Shown piece after piece: positions 34,573 to 44,460 of a stretch of DNA of 64,000 nt; within the stretch, counting starts at the first letter, position 1, and every line of letters begins with the position of its first letter. Location: contig JAPDQB010000004.1 in the NCBI GenBank assembly GCA_034506175.1, positions 83,894 through 147,893 on the forward strand, read 5' to 3'. The notes under the pieces were generated by a model. The model was not told the origin of the DNA and made no database searches. It worked only from the letters and a program-made list of their open reading frames with translations. Source of the DNA: a candidate division KSB1 bacterium (GTDB taxonomy: Bacteria; Zhuqueibacterota; Zhuqueibacteria; Zhuqueibacterales; Zhuqueibacteraceae). The position numbers were made by a program, and so were the translations under genes.

Positions 34573-37473
34573 ATGTCGAGAATGCCTCCATACGGGCCAG
34601 TTGTGTATCAACCAAAGGAAGCCCAGACCATGTCGAAAACAACCGTTCGGTACAAGCTGCACGTGGTTTCTCATACGCATTGGGACCGCGAGTGGTGCAG
34701 TCCTTTTCAACACTATCGCCAGCGTCTCGTTCGTCTCATCGATCGTTTGCTCGATCTGATGGAGCGCAACAGCGAGTATCGCTATTTCGTCCTTGACGGC
34801 CAGGCGATTTTGCTTGAGGATTATTTCGCCATTCGCCCTGAGAATCGCGAGCGTTTCAAGTCGTTGGTACAAAATGGCCGCGTGGAGATCGGCCCGTGGT
34901 ATGTGCTGCCGGATGAATTTTTGGTGAGCGAAGAAGCTTTGATTCGTAATTTGCAAACCGGCCATCGCCTCGCCGGCGAATATGGCGGCGTGATGAAAGT
35001 CGGCTATTTGCCGGATGTCTTCGGCCACATCGCGCAGATGCCGCAAATTCTGCGGGGCTTCAACATCGACAATTTTGTTTTTACTCGCGGCCTTGGCGAT
35101 GAAGAAGACCACCTCGGCACGGAATTTTTGTGGATTGCGCCGGACGGCAGCCGCGTGCTCGCCGTTTATCAGCGCAACGGCTATTGCAACGGCGTCGATC
35201 TTGGCTTCGAAGGCCCTGGCGATCATGCCGGTGAGGCCCCACGTTTTGATGTGCTTATCGCCCGTCTCCATCAAGAGATCCAAAAGATCGGCCACGTCGC
35301 CAAAGCTGCGAGCGATGGCACGAAACATATTCTCATCAACAACGGCTGTGATCACCAAGAGCCGCAGCCGGAATTGCCGCGCCTGCTGAATTATGCGAAC
35401 TCGGTGTTGAAAGATGGCTCGACCGAGCACACGACCTTCTCGCGTTTTATTGCGACGCTGCGGCGCTCCGGTTTATCTTTTCCCAATCACTCCGGCGAGC
35501 TGCGCGGCGGCAAAAGCCATTATCTACTTTCCGGCGTGCTTTCATCGCGGATTTATTTGAAGCAGCAAAACGACGCCTGCGAGAGGTTGCTCGCCGGCTT
35601 CGCCGAGCCACTGGCTGCGCTCGCCTGGCTGCGCGCCGGCGCCAATTCCGGCGCGGGCTTTTTGACTTATGCCTGGAAGAAGCTGCTGTCCAATCATCCG
35701 CACGATTCGATCTGCGGCTGCAGCATCGATTTGGTGCATCGCGAAATGCGCGGGCGTTTCGAAGAAGTCCGGCAGCTTGGCGAGAACGTCGTCGATGCGG
35801 CGTTGGAAACATTGGCGCAGCGTGTGCGCCGCAGTTCCACATCAGCCGAAAGCCCGAGTTTCATTGTGGCGAACTCATCAGCAACGCCTCGCCGCGAGGT
35901 GATGCGCGCGCTGGTGGTTTTGCCGCCCGCACATCAATTCAAAACTCTCGCCGTCATCGACAGCAACAATCAGCCGCTGCCCACCAACGTCATCCGTTTC
36001 TGGCCGATAGCTTCGCGCGAAGAATTTCCGCTGCCGGAGGCCTTTACCAAACTCGGCGAAACCGCCGGGCGTCATCCACTGACTTACGAAGATAAACGCG
36101 CGCAACTGCTGCACGATCGCGCCAGCTTTGAGCTGGATTCACCAAAAGGCGAAAAACCGTGGCGCGTTGCTGAAATCGAATTTCTCACGCCGGAAATGGC
36201 GCCGGTGAGTTACCGGACTTTTTCCGTGCAGGCGCGCGACTCCGAAACGGCAAAACTGCCGGAAGATTTTCAAGGCGTGCGTGTCAAGGGCAACGTGGTC
36301 GAGAATGCTCATCTTCGCGTTAAGTTTTATCCGGACGGCAGTTTTGATTTGTTTGATAAAGCCGCCAATCGGCAATATCAACGCTGCCACATTTTTGAAG
36401 ACACCGAAGACGTCGGCGACGAGTACGATTATTCGCCGGCGCCGAAGAGCCAAACGATTTGGAGCCGCGGCCGCAAAGGCAAGCTGCGCGTCGTGTATCA
36501 CTCGAATCTGGCGGCGGAAATCGAAGTGACCTTGAACCTGCCCTTGCCGGCTGAGTTTGACCGCAAGGCCAAACCCAAGGGCGCGCGCAGCAGAAAACTC
36601 ATTTCATGCCTGCTTGAAATTCGTTTCACCCTCACGGCGGCAGCGCCTTACGTTGCGGTGCGGACGACTTTTCAAAATCTGGTGCGCGATCATCGTCTTC
36701 GCGTTCATTTTACGGCGCCGCTGGCAACCAGCAGCTCGCTGGCCGGCCAACAGTTTTATGTGATCGACCGGCCGCTGAAAAAACCGTCCGGAAAAAATTG
36801 GCTGCAACCGCCGGTTCCGGCCCAGCCGATGCAGCATTTTTGCGCGGTGGAAGATCGCAAGGGCGGACTTGCACTTCTCACGCAAGGTTTATATGAATAC
36901 GAAGCCCGGCGTGAGAAAAAAGGCACGGCGCTCATTCTCACCTTGCTGCGCGCCGTCGGCTGGCTGTCGCGCAATGATTTGGCGACGCGCCCGAATCACG
37001 CCGGCCCGGCTTTGCCCACGCCGGAAGCGCAATGTCAAGGCGAGCAGGTTTTTGAGTACGCGATTATGCCTTACGCCGGCCATTGGGAGAAAGCCGGTTT
37101 GCCGAACTGGGCGCAGCGTTATCGCGTGCCACTTTTGGAAAAAACCTGCCGCAGCGCGCCTGGCGGCGGAAGCGCGCTGCCAGCGGATTTCTCGCTCTTT
37201 CGCCTCGAGCCGTCGTCGCTCGTCATCACCGCCGTCAAAAAATGTGACACGCGTGACACGATCGTGGTTCGTCTTTACAATGCCTCCGCCCAGCGCGTGC
37301 GCGGCAAGCTCCTCTGGGGCATGCCGGTGTCGCACGCCTGGAAACTCAACTTGCTGGAAGATCGTTTGGAGGAAGTCACCGTCTTTTCCAATTCGCGCGT
37401 CGATCTGGATTGCCCGGCGTGGCGCATCACGACGGTCGAGTTGGAGATGAGCAAATCGGCGTTGGGGGTGTAG
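34573..37473 (+). CDS. GH38 alpha-mannosidase
   Basis: Cytoplasmic retaining alpha-mannosidase of 966 residues (947 if the ATG at 34630, MSKTTVRYKL, is the start; both have a ribosome-binding site). The zinc and catalytic residues are in place: SHTHWDREW (~34-42), nucleophile Asp in LPDVFGH (~147), and NHPHDSICG (~374). It closes the sugar-uptake block and should release mannose from imported oligosaccharides. It is the catalytically complete counterpart of the GH38-like protein upstream. Confidence 0.93.
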   Translation: MSRMPPYGPVVYQPKEAQTMSKTTVRYKLHVVSHTHWDREWCSPFQHYRQRLVRLIDRLLDLMERNSEYRYFVLDGQAILLEDYFAIRPENRERFKSLVQNGRVEIGPWYVLPDEFLVSEEALIRNLQTGHRLAGEYGGVMKVGYLPDVFGHIAQMPQILRGFNIDNFVFTRGLGDEEDHLGTEFLWIAPDGSRVLAVYQRNGYCNGVDLGFEGPGDHAGEAPRFDVLIARLHQEIQKIGHVAKAASDGTKHILINNGCDHQEPQPELPRLLNYANSVLKDGSTEHTTFSRFIATLRRSGLSFPNHSGELRGGKSHYLLSGVLSSRIYLKQQNDACERLLAGFAEPLAALAWLRAGANSGAGFLTYAWKKLLSNHPHDSICGCSIDLVHREMRGRFEEVRQLGENVVDAALETLAQRVRRSSTSAESPSFIVANSSATPRREVMRALVVLPPAHQFKTLAVIDSNNQPLPTNVIRFWPIASREEFPLPEAFTKLGETAGRHPLTYEDKRAQLLHDRASFELDSPKGEKPWRVAEIEFLTPEMAPVSYRTFSVQARDSETAKLPEDFQGVRVKGNVVENAHLRVKFYPDGSFDLFDKAANRQYQRCHIFEDTEDVGDEYDYSPAPKSQTIWSRGRKGKLRVVYHSNLAAEIEVTLNLPLPAEFDRKAKPKGARSRKLISCLLEIRFTLTAAAPYVAVRTTFQNLVRDHRLRVHFTAPLATSSSLAGQQFYVIDRPLKKPSGKNWLQPPVPAQPMQHFCAVEDRKGGLALLTQGLYEYEARREKKGTALILTLLRAVGWLSRNDLATRPNHAGPALPTPEAQCQGEQVFEYAIMPYAGHWEKAGLPNWAQRYRVPLLEKTCRSAPGGGSALPADFSLFRLEPSSLVITAVKKCDTRDTIVVRLYNASAQRVRGKLLWGMPVSHAWKLNLLEDRLEEVTVFSNSRVDLDCPAWRITTVELEMSKSALGV

Positions 37474-37542
37474 AGGTTTTTGAGCCTTGCTTTTTTCTCA
37501 GAGAAATGTTATCATAAATTGAAACATCAAGAAGTCGATCAA

Positions 37543-37833
37543 ATGAAGACTGGCAAAGCGAGCGTGACTAAACGCAAAACTTCCACGAAGAAATTGGCGC
37601 GGGAAATTTATGGCGGTGAAGTTTACGAATATTATCCGCTCGGCCAATATGTGGTCGCCGCACCCGGCGTCTGCGGGGGCCGGCCGACTTTCAAGTATAC
37701 GCGGCTGGAAGTGAGTTTTATTCTTGCTCTTCTTGCCACTGGCAAGACGATTCAGCAAGTTGTTCAAGCTTATTCTCTGAGCCGGCTTACACCGGAAGCC
37801 GTCCAAGAGGCGATCCGTCTTGTCGAAAGCTGA
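37543..37833 (+). CDS. DUF433-family antitoxin-like protein
   Basis: 96 residues from MKTGKASVTKRK. The C-terminal ~55 residues are a DUF433 winged-helix-like module: VCGGRPTFKYTRLEVSFIL, LATGKTIQQVV, RLTPEAVQEAI. DUF433 genes are usually followed by a PIN-like toxin gene, which is missing here; the next gene is a peptidase. An upstream in-frame start at 37480 lacks support. Confidence 0.8.
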   Translation: MKTGKASVTKRKTSTKKLAREIYGGEVYEYYPLGQYVVAAPGVCGGRPTFKYTRLEVSFILALLATGKTIQQVVQAYSLSRLTPEAVQEAIRLVES

Positions 37834-37891
37834 TGTTATTCCAACATTGCTTCGCAAAATCGTTGAGCCTGCCTTTGTTAAAAAGATTATC

Positions 37892-39058
37892 ATGCTAAAA
37901 AACCTCCGCAATCTTGCCCACGAATACGTGCCCGAAATCACCGCCGCGCGCCGGCATCTGCATCAACATCCCGAGCTGAGTTGGCAGGAAAAAGAAACCA
38001 CGGCGTTCATTCGAAAATTTCTCGCGCCGCTGAATATTGAGCTGCGCACGGCGGACAATTTTTACGCAACCGTTGCCATCATTCGCGGCGCCAAGCCCGG
38101 CCCAACCGTCGGCCTGCGCGCCGATATCGATGCGCTGCCGATCGCTGAAAAGAGCGAACTGCCCTATCGCTCGCAAAATCCCGGCTGCATGCATGCCTGC
38201 GGCCACGACGGCCACACCGCAGTTTTGCTCGGTGCGACTAAAATTTTGGCGAAACTGCGTCACGAGCTGCGCGGTAACATTATTTGTGTCTTTCAACCGG
38301 CGGAAGAGCACAACGGTGGCGGCAAAGCGCTCTTGGCCTCGAATCTTTTGGCTGGTTTCGATGTCGGCGCTTTTTTCGCGCTGCATGCGTGGCCGTATTT
38401 GCCGGCCGGCGCGATCGGCGTTAAACGCGGCGCGATGATGTCGGCCATTGACGATTTTGAGATCATCATTCACGGCAAGGCCGGACATGCGGCGCATCCG
38501 CTTGCGGCCATCGATCCGGTGTTGATTGCGGCGCATGTCATTACCGCCGTGCAGAGTCTGGTCACACGCGAACGCCACGGTGCGGATCCGGCGGTGATCA
38601 GCATCACGATGGTTCACGGTGGCACGGCCGATAATGTGATTCCGGCGGAAGTCCGTCTCGGCGGTACGATTCGCACGCTGCAGGCCGAGACGCGCGAGCG
38701 CCTAAATCGCCGCTTCATCGAATTGGTCGAGGGCGTGGCGCAATCGTTTGGCGGCCGCGCTGAAGTCAAAATTGATGCCGGCTACCCGGCGCTGGTCAAT
38801 AATGATCGCCTGGTTGATTTTGTGGTAAAAATTGCCAGTGAGATTGTTGGCGCATCGAAGGTCGTCGAATTAAAAGAACCGAGCATGGGCGGCGAAGATT
38901 TTGCGTACTATTTGCAAAAATATCCCGGCGCCATGTTTCGCCTCGGCGTCGGTCCGGCCTCGTCGCTGCACGCGGACACCTTTGACTTCAACGACGAGGC
39001 GCTGGAAACCGGCATGGCGACGATGGCAACTTTGGCCGTCAAGTTTTTGGAACAATAG
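37892..39058 (+). CDS. M20D-family amidohydrolase
   Basis: 388 residues of the M20 peptidase family (N-acyl-amino acid or hippurate hydrolase type). Two-metal site residues are seen in GLRADIDALPIAEKS, MHACGHDGHTAVLL, VFQPAEEHNGGG and MGGEDFAYY. The dimerisation lid domain (FEIIIHGKAGHAAHPLAAIDP) is intact. ATG 37892 begins at the family start; the frame opens at TTG 37820. No signal peptide. The substrate is not defined by neighbours. Confidence 0.9.
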   Translation: MLKNLRNLAHEYVPEITAARRHLHQHPELSWQEKETTAFIRKFLAPLNIELRTADNFYATVAIIRGAKPGPTVGLRADIDALPIAEKSELPYRSQNPGCMHACGHDGHTAVLLGATKILAKLRHELRGNIICVFQPAEEHNGGGKALLASNLLAGFDVGAFFALHAWPYLPAGAIGVKRGAMMSAIDDFEIIIHGKAGHAAHPLAAIDPVLIAAHVITAVQSLVTRERHGADPAVISITMVHGGTADNVIPAEVRLGGTIRTLQAETRERLNRRFIELVEGVAQSFGGRAEVKIDAGYPALVNNDRLVDFVVKIASEIVGASKVVELKEPSMGGEDFAYYLQKYPGAMFRLGVGPASSLHADTFDFNDEALETGMATMATLAVKFLEQ

Positions 39059-39071
39059 CTACTGGAGTTTT

Positions 39072-39533
39072 ATGATTCGACTTTTTAAATTAAGCTGCCT
39101 TACGTTTATTATAGCCGCCGTTTCCGGTTTGTTTTTATCGTGCGAATTCGACCACGGCCTCGGCCCCTCTGCAACGAAGATCACCGGCCGGGTTATTTTT
39201 GATGATCCTGCGGCGCGGCCCGGCAACGTGGACGAAGTGCGGGTGGTGGCCACGGCGAAATTTCTGCCGGACGATTTGGGCGACGTTTATTTCAGCACGG
39301 CGGTGCGCTTTGATCTGGCGCAATCGACGTATGAAATCTCGGCGCCGGCCGGCACTTATCCGGTGATTGGCGTTTTATGGAAAGAGCGCGGCAAAAATTG
39401 GGACATTAAAAAATTGATCGGCATTTACGGCGTCAAAAAGGATTCGACACTCGCGCCGCGCGCCGTGCACATCACCAAAGCCAATCCGGTCGCCAGCAAC
39501 GTCGATATTTTTGCGTATTGGAAAATCAACTAA
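39072..39533 (+). CDS. Lipoprotein, paralogue 1 flanking a TonB receptor
   Basis: 153 residues. Lipoprotein signal (LTFIIAAVSGLFLSCEFDHG), then a single beta-sandwich-like domain. It is clearly homologous to the N-terminal half of the lipoprotein at 41757: both start C.(F/Y)DHGL.P, continue I.G.V.FD...P....EVR/EAR, and share GTYP..GVLW...G..WDI and GIYG. The stop overlaps the beginning of the receptor frame. Family not recognised; a surface partner of the TonB receptor is likely from position. Confidence 0.75.
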   Translation: MIRLFKLSCLTFIIAAVSGLFLSCEFDHGLGPSATKITGRVIFDDPAARPGNVDEVRVVATAKFLPDDLGDVYFSTAVRFDLAQSTYEISAPAGTYPVIGVLWKERGKNWDIKKLIGIYGVKKDSTLAPRAVHITKANPVASNVDIFAYWKIN

Positions 39534-39561
39534 CCGAGCGGGAGTTCTGCGGAAATTTGAT

Positions 39562-41757
39562 ATGAAAAATGTAAATTTGATTTGTGAAAATAAGATTCTT
39601 GTTGTGAAAATTTGTTCTGCGATTTTTCTGTTGATTTTTACCGCCTTTTTGCAGGCTCAGCCATCGGGCAAAATCAGCGGCGTGGTTGCGGATGCGGAAA
39701 CCAAGACGCCGCTCAGCGGCGCGAATGTGTGGGTCACCAAGACGCTTTTGGGCGCCAGCACCGATGAGAACGGCCGGTTCGTGATTCGGCGCGTGCCGCC
39801 GGGTGATTACCTTTTGAGAATTTCCTTCATCGGTTATCGCACCGAGCAGATACGAGTCCGCGTGCAGCGCGATTCCACCTCGCAGATTCAAATCGCCTTG
39901 CAGCCCTCGGCCGTGCAATCGGAGACGATCATCGTCACCGGCTCGCGCCAGCAGGAAGATTTGCAGCGCGCCGCCAACAGCGTCAGCGTCGTCACGCCAA
40001 CAGAGATTCGCCGCCGCAATCGCTTTCGCATCGACGAGAGCTTGCAAAGCATCGCCGGCATCACCCTTGTTGGCGAGAACGTGAACGTGCGCGGCGGTTC
40101 CGGCTACGCGCTGCTCGGCCTCGGCGCCAGCCGCGTGCTCATGCTGATCGACGACGTGCCGGTGTTGACCAGCGATCTCGGCCGTGCCAACTGGGATCTT
40201 CTGCCGGTCACCGAAGTCGAGCGCGTCGAAGTTTTGAAAGGCGCGGCCTCGGTGTTGTACGGCTCCGGCGGCATCAGCGGCGTGATCAACATTCTCACCA
40301 AACGTCCGACCGCGACGCCGTCATTCAGTTTTCGCCAGAGCGCCGGCGTGTATGACGAGCCTTCGGTGCCGGAATGGAAATGGACGAATCGCACGCTGTA
40401 TTATTATCGCACCGACGCCAGTTACAGCCAAACGTTCTACCGGCTGGGTTTGCGTCTCGCAGTGTCGCGGCACGAGTCAACCGGCGACCGCGACCGCGGC
40501 GATTTCCGGCGCTGGTATTTTACCGGCAAAGCGGACTACAGACTTCCCGACAATTCGAATCTGGCGCTGTTTGCGACCTACAGCCGGGACGCACGCGGCT
40601 TCTTTTTCAAACTGCAAGATCTCAATTCACCTTTGATCAGCGACACGCAGGATCGCGTCAAGCTCGACGGCATCGCGGCCTCGCTGGTTTACAACAAGCT
40701 TTTTTCACCGGTCTTCTCGACCAAAATTCGTTTTTCGTTCAATTCGCAGCTTATCGGCTTGCCCTCGGAGCTGGCGAAGGATTTCAAACCGGCGCTGGGA
40801 TTCAGCGGGGAAGCGCAGTGGAATTGGCTGCCGCATTCGGCTCACAGTGTGGTGTTCGGTGTCGATTACAAGCGCGACGAGGCCGAATCAAAACATTACG
40901 GCTCGCATCGCGGCAATGCGATTTCACCCTATTTTCAAGACATTTGGAAACTCTCGAATATCTGGCAAATTCACGCCGGTTTGCGTTACGATAGCTACAT
41001 TCTCGTCGGTGATTCGGCGGAGACGCAGTTGAGTCCGAAATTCGGCGCGAGCTATAATTTTTTGCCCGGCTCGATTTTGCATTTTTCCATCGGGCGCGGC
41101 TTTCGCTCGCCTTCGATTGCCGAGCGCTTCAGCCAGTTTCGCAGCCGCGGCGGCTTTGAGCTGAAAAGCAATCCCGACTTGCAGCCGGAACGCTCGACGC
41201 TTTTCGACGCCGGTTTGCGCCAGCGTGTGGGCGAAAATGTTTCCGCCGAGGTGACGGCGTTTTGGAACCAGTACGACAATCTGATCGAGCTCGACACGAA
41301 AAATATTCCAGTGTTGCGTTTTCTCAATTATCCGCGCACGCGCATGCGTGGCATCGAAACGCAATTCAAAGGCCGTTGGTGGGGCCATCGCCTGGGCTTG
41401 GAAACGGCGATGAGCTGGATGGAAGCGCAAAGTTTGTCGGACGATCCGGCGAGCGGGTTGAAGAAAAATCAAACGCTGCCATACCGTCCGAAATTCACGG
41501 CGTTTGTTTCACCTTCGTTCTCGCTCGGCCCGGCGACGCTCGAGGCGGATTACCGCCATGTTTCGCGTTATGATAAAACGCTGCAATTTCCGGAGGAAGT
41601 GCCGCTCAAAAATTGGGATGTGCGCCTGCATTACCGCTGGCGCCAATTGGGCCTGCAGCTCGGCGTGAAGAACGCAGTGAATTACAATCACGCCCCGATC
41701 GAGCGCAACATCGGAGAAATTCGCAATTTTTATTTTGCGGTGAATGGAGAGTTTTAA
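39562..41757 (+). CDS. TonB-dependent outer membrane receptor
   Basis: 731 residues: signal peptide (ICSAIFLLIFTAFLQAQ), a carboxypeptidase-D-like regulatory domain (GKISGVVADAETKTPLSGAN, LLRISFIGY), a plug (ETIIVTGSRQQEDLQRA, VNVRGGSGYA, VEVLKGAASVLYGSGGISGV) and a 22-strand-type barrel including PERSTLFDAGL. This is the classical siderophore, cobalamin or metal type rather than SusC. ATG 39562 is chosen because an in-frame upstream start at 39511 lies inside the previous gene. It is flanked by two homologous lipoproteins, the downstream one overlapping by one base (TAATG). Confidence 0.93.
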   Translation: MKNVNLICENKILVVKICSAIFLLIFTAFLQAQPSGKISGVVADAETKTPLSGANVWVTKTLLGASTDENGRFVIRRVPPGDYLLRISFIGYRTEQIRVRVQRDSTSQIQIALQPSAVQSETIIVTGSRQQEDLQRAANSVSVVTPTEIRRRNRFRIDESLQSIAGITLVGENVNVRGGSGYALLGLGASRVLMLIDDVPVLTSDLGRANWDLLPVTEVERVEVLKGAASVLYGSGGISGVINILTKRPTATPSFSFRQSAGVYDEPSVPEWKWTNRTLYYYRTDASYSQTFYRLGLRLAVSRHESTGDRDRGDFRRWYFTGKADYRLPDNSNLALFATYSRDARGFFFKLQDLNSPLISDTQDRVKLDGIAASLVYNKLFSPVFSTKIRFSFNSQLIGLPSELAKDFKPALGFSGEAQWNWLPHSAHSVVFGVDYKRDEAESKHYGSHRGNAISPYFQDIWKLSNIWQIHAGLRYDSYILVGDSAETQLSPKFGASYNFLPGSILHFSIGRGFRSPSIAERFSQFRSRGGFELKSNPDLQPERSTLFDAGLRQRVGENVSAEVTAFWNQYDNLIELDTKNIPVLRFLNYPRTRMRGIETQFKGRWWGHRLGLETAMSWMEAQSLSDDPASGLKKNQTLPYRPKFTAFVSPSFSLGPATLEADYRHVSRYDKTLQFPEEVPLKNWDVRLHYRWRQLGLQLGVKNAVNYNHAPIERNIGEIRNFYFAVNGEF

Positions 41758-42653
41758 TGAAGTCCAAAATTCCAAAGCGTCTGCCCGGTTTGGCGCTGCT
41801 GCTGTTGTTCGGGGGCGGTTGTGATTATGATCATGGCCTCGACCCCATTCCTTATCGTATCAAAGGCACGGTGATTTTCGACGAGGCCATCCCGCCGTGG
41901 TATGTTCGCGAAGCGAGAGTTGCCATTGCCAAACGTTTCCCGCCGGAGAATCTCGCCACGGATCTCGTTTACAGCGATCCTCTGCCGTTCAATCGCGACA
42001 CGCTGCGCACGCGGCCCGACACGCTGCATTACGAGCTGGTCGTCGATCCGGGCACGTACCCGGCCGCCGGCGTGCTGTGGCGCAGAAACGGCGCGTCGTG
42101 GGATATCGCCAATATCCTCGGCATCTACGGCCTTGATTTCGCCAGCGGCTCGTTCAGCCCGAAAGCCATCACCATCAACGCGACGCAACCGATTGCCGAC
42201 AGCGTCAACGTGTACGCGAGCTGGGAACTCACCAAACGCGATGCGATCATCGAGGGCGACATCACGTTCAAAGGCGAATGGCCGCAAGGCCCCGAGGGCA
42301 CGGAAATCGTGGCGATTGCTTTTTTCCCGATCATTCCCAAAACCCAGCTTGATTTTTTGAGCGTGAAGGCGTTGGATATCAACGTCCCGCTCTTGCGCAA
42401 GGAGCCTTTCCACTACCGCACGGCGGTCGGCAGCGGCGAGTATAAATTCATCGCGCTGTTTTGGAAAGGGAAAAAAACGAGCATCTTCGATATTCGCACG
42501 ATTGGGTTTTATCATTGCCCGAACGATTCGTTGCAGCCCAAATCAGTGCAGGTCGGCACGAATGAAACCAAGGGCGGCATTGATTTCTCCGTTGATTTTT
42601 CCACGTTGCCGGCTGGAGTTAATTTCAAGAAAGACGAGGTGGGGTGTCGATAA
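41757..42653 (+). CDS. Lipoprotein, paralogue 2 flanking a TonB receptor
   Basis: 298 residues; signal with lipobox-like LLLLFGGGCDYDHGL. The first ~150 residues are homologous to the lipoprotein at 39072, and the second half (~155-290) looks like a related repeat of the same domain (EGDITFKGEWP, then GEYKFIALFWKG and TIGFYHCPNDSL). So this is a two-domain version of the same fold. Its last codons abut the transposase remnant, so the C-terminus may have been altered by insertion. Confidence 0.75.
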   Translation: MKSKIPKRLPGLALLLLFGGGCDYDHGLDPIPYRIKGTVIFDEAIPPWYVREARVAIAKRFPPENLATDLVYSDPLPFNRDTLRTRPDTLHYELVVDPGTYPAAGVLWRRNGASWDIANILGIYGLDFASGSFSPKAITINATQPIADSVNVYASWELTKRDAIIEGDITFKGEWPQGPEGTEIVAIAFFPIIPKTQLDFLSVKALDINVPLLRKEPFHYRTAVGSGEYKFIALFWKGKKTSIFDIRTIGFYHCPNDSLQPKSVQVGTNETKGGIDFSVDFSTLPAGVNFKKDEVGCR

Positions 42654-43120
42654 GTCGATAGGGTCTCCTCAAAACCCTCGTCGAGGCTGCCTACGGCTGA
42701 CTGGTTCAAAAGTTTCAACTCACCTGCTGCCATCCATGCCCACCAGCAGCCCTTGATGGTATCGCAATCCCCGGTCGATCAGACTCTTGAGGAAGTCGGC
42801 ACACACGCGGCTGTTCTCTGTACCGCTTTCGACAAAGCCTAAAATGCGCTTTTCGCCGCTGGTAGCGATCCCCAGCGCCATGATCATTTGCGCCTCGCCA
42901 AAGGCTTTGCCATCCAAGACCAGCGCAACAAACTCATCGCTATCGAGGCGGGGAGACAACAGCACATCGAGTTTTTTTGCGCTGCTGCGGACAAAGCGAC
43001 GAGACACGGTACTTCGCGCAGGCTCGAGGCCTGCCGGATCAACCGCGCGGCGTTTTCATACTGCTGGCCCCGCCAAGGCGGGGCAAGATTTTGACAAAGA
43101 GCTTTTCGTCGTTAGCGCGA
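42650..43120 (-). pseudogene. IS256-like transposase remnant
   Basis: Minus-strand pieces of a Mutator/IS256-type transposase. One frame reads FVALVLDGKAFGEAQMIMAL, then SGEKRILGFVESGTEN and DFLKSLIDRGL ... GLLVGMDGS, which includes the DG..F and DG catalytic neighbourhoods. Another frame gives the family end NQSAVGSLDEGFEETL. The stretch between them and the N-terminal half are missing, and several frames are needed. No terminal inverted repeats were identified. It is decayed and immobile. Confidence 0.75.
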
Positions 43121-43154
43121 GGCTGCTGGAGGTGCTGATAAAGATCCATCCTCG

Positions 43155-43440
43155 GATGGCTTCAAGGAAACCGTTCATGGTCTCACCGAAAATGAGTTCT
43201 ATTGCGTTGAGAGGTTTAATTCAGGTTCGCATTTTTTGTTCAAGGCTGCGGCCTATAATCTGTGGTTCAACGTCGCGCGCAAGAACAGTTTCAAAGGCCA
43301 TAAAACCCCGTGGGAAATTGTCAAGGAACGTCAAGCGAACATTCATCCGGCCGTGGCCGCCTGGCAACGCGTTTTTCTCGACGAAATTTGGCGATCTAAA
43401 CTTGGCGCTGAACAAAAAAGGGGTACGATGTTATTCCGCA
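43155..43440 (+). pseudogene. 3' remnant of a DDE transposase
   Basis: The frame reads ENEFYCVERFNSGSHFLFKA, then AYNLWFNVARKNSFKGHKTP and WEIVKERQANIHP ... FLDEI. This matches the C-terminal end of integrase-core transposases (VE.FN, YN..F...R....TP). No N-terminal part or start exists. The frame runs on to 43646 without family resemblance. With the IS256-like remnant it marks an old insertion hot spot. Confidence 0.65.
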
Positions 43441-43695
43441 GCCCTGTTTTTATTCTCGGCAAGGTGAATAAGGTATATGGGCTCCAGCTCGACACAAATA
43501 ATTACTCTTGCTCGAATGAAAATTTTTTATTAAACTTAAGGTGTTATTTTGCTGTACCTGCTGGCTTGTCGGGCGGCGGGAAATGGGACTGCGAGGTTTT
43601 GTGGGATTTTGACAAGTACCTCACACAAAAACGAGTTCTCCCGTGACGGGGCTGGCTCGGAAACCGTTAGGGGAAATCGTGGGAGGTAGCAGTTC

Positions 43696-43869
43696 ATGGC
43701 AGGTCTTAAACCTAAACCGGATTTGGCGCTGGGGCTCATTAAAAGTGAAAAAGAGGCGTACTGGCTGATCGGGCGCCTGCGAGCCTCGAAGATCAAAAAT
43801 TTTTTGATGAAATATCAAGAAAGCTGGCACGTCTGTGTGGGAAAAAATTCTCACTCAAGAGCGCTTTGA
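43696..43869 (+). pseudogene. Decayed SPOR-domain gene copy
   Basis: A 57-codon frame (LIKSEKEAYWLIGRLRASKI, then KNFLMKYQESWHVCVGKN) aligns with the SPOR domains of the two genes downstream (FKTRDEANSLATSLRSKNI..F; QWLVCVGKY). The N-terminal membrane part and the final strand of the SPOR fold are missing. It is a third, broken member of a tandem family. Confidence 0.65.
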
Positions 43870-43944
43870 GTTCGTAGGATGGGCCCATGTGAAGAAGCAT
43901 GATGGGCTGCACCTGTAGGATGAATTGTTGGAGACAGCACGTTT

Positions 43945-44373
43945 ATGGCAGACAAAGGACCGCCGGCCAATCAACCGGATTTGACTCCGTTGTTCATTAT
44001 TTTACTTATCATCATCATCGCCGGACTGGGGAGCATTCGTTCGTGCGGCCCGAGCGAGCCGAACACCGGATGCGCCGCGCCCCCGCCGACGCAGAATCCG
44101 ACCCCCAACCCACGACCGGGACCGCCGGTGACCACGAATCTGAGCCAGTACACCGTGCAGGTGGGTATTTTTAAAACTAGAGACGAGGCCAACAGTTTGG
44201 CGACCAGCTTGCGCAGCAAAAATATCAATAATTTTATTTTGCAAGCCGAGGGGCAATGGCTGGTTTGTGTGGGAAAATATGTCTCAGCCGACCGCGCTAC
44301 TCGCGCCGCAAGCGACTTGAAAGCCCGTGGCGTGAGCAATCCGATCGTGTTGCCGCCCAAGAAGAAAAAATAG
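43945..44373 (+). CDS. SPOR-domain membrane protein
   Basis: 142 residues: one transmembrane helix (LTPLFIILLIIIIAGLGSI), a Pro-rich spacer and a C-terminal SPOR domain (QYTVQVGIFKTRDEANSLAT ... WLVCVGKYVSADRATRAASD). SPOR domains bind denuded peptidoglycan glycan strands, often at the septum. It is followed by a second SPOR gene 87 bases on. Confidence 0.88.
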   Translation: MADKGPPANQPDLTPLFIILLIIIIAGLGSIRSCGPSEPNTGCAAPPPTQNPTPNPRPGPPVTTNLSQYTVQVGIFKTRDEANSLATSLRSKNINNFILQAEGQWLVCVGKYVSADRATRAASDLKARGVSNPIVLPPKKKK

Positions 44374-44460
44374 AAGACCCTGACCGTTCTTAATTATTCA
44401 AGGCCAATCGGAGCGTGGCCGCTGAATGATGAACCAACCAAGGATGGAAAGCGATCTCAC

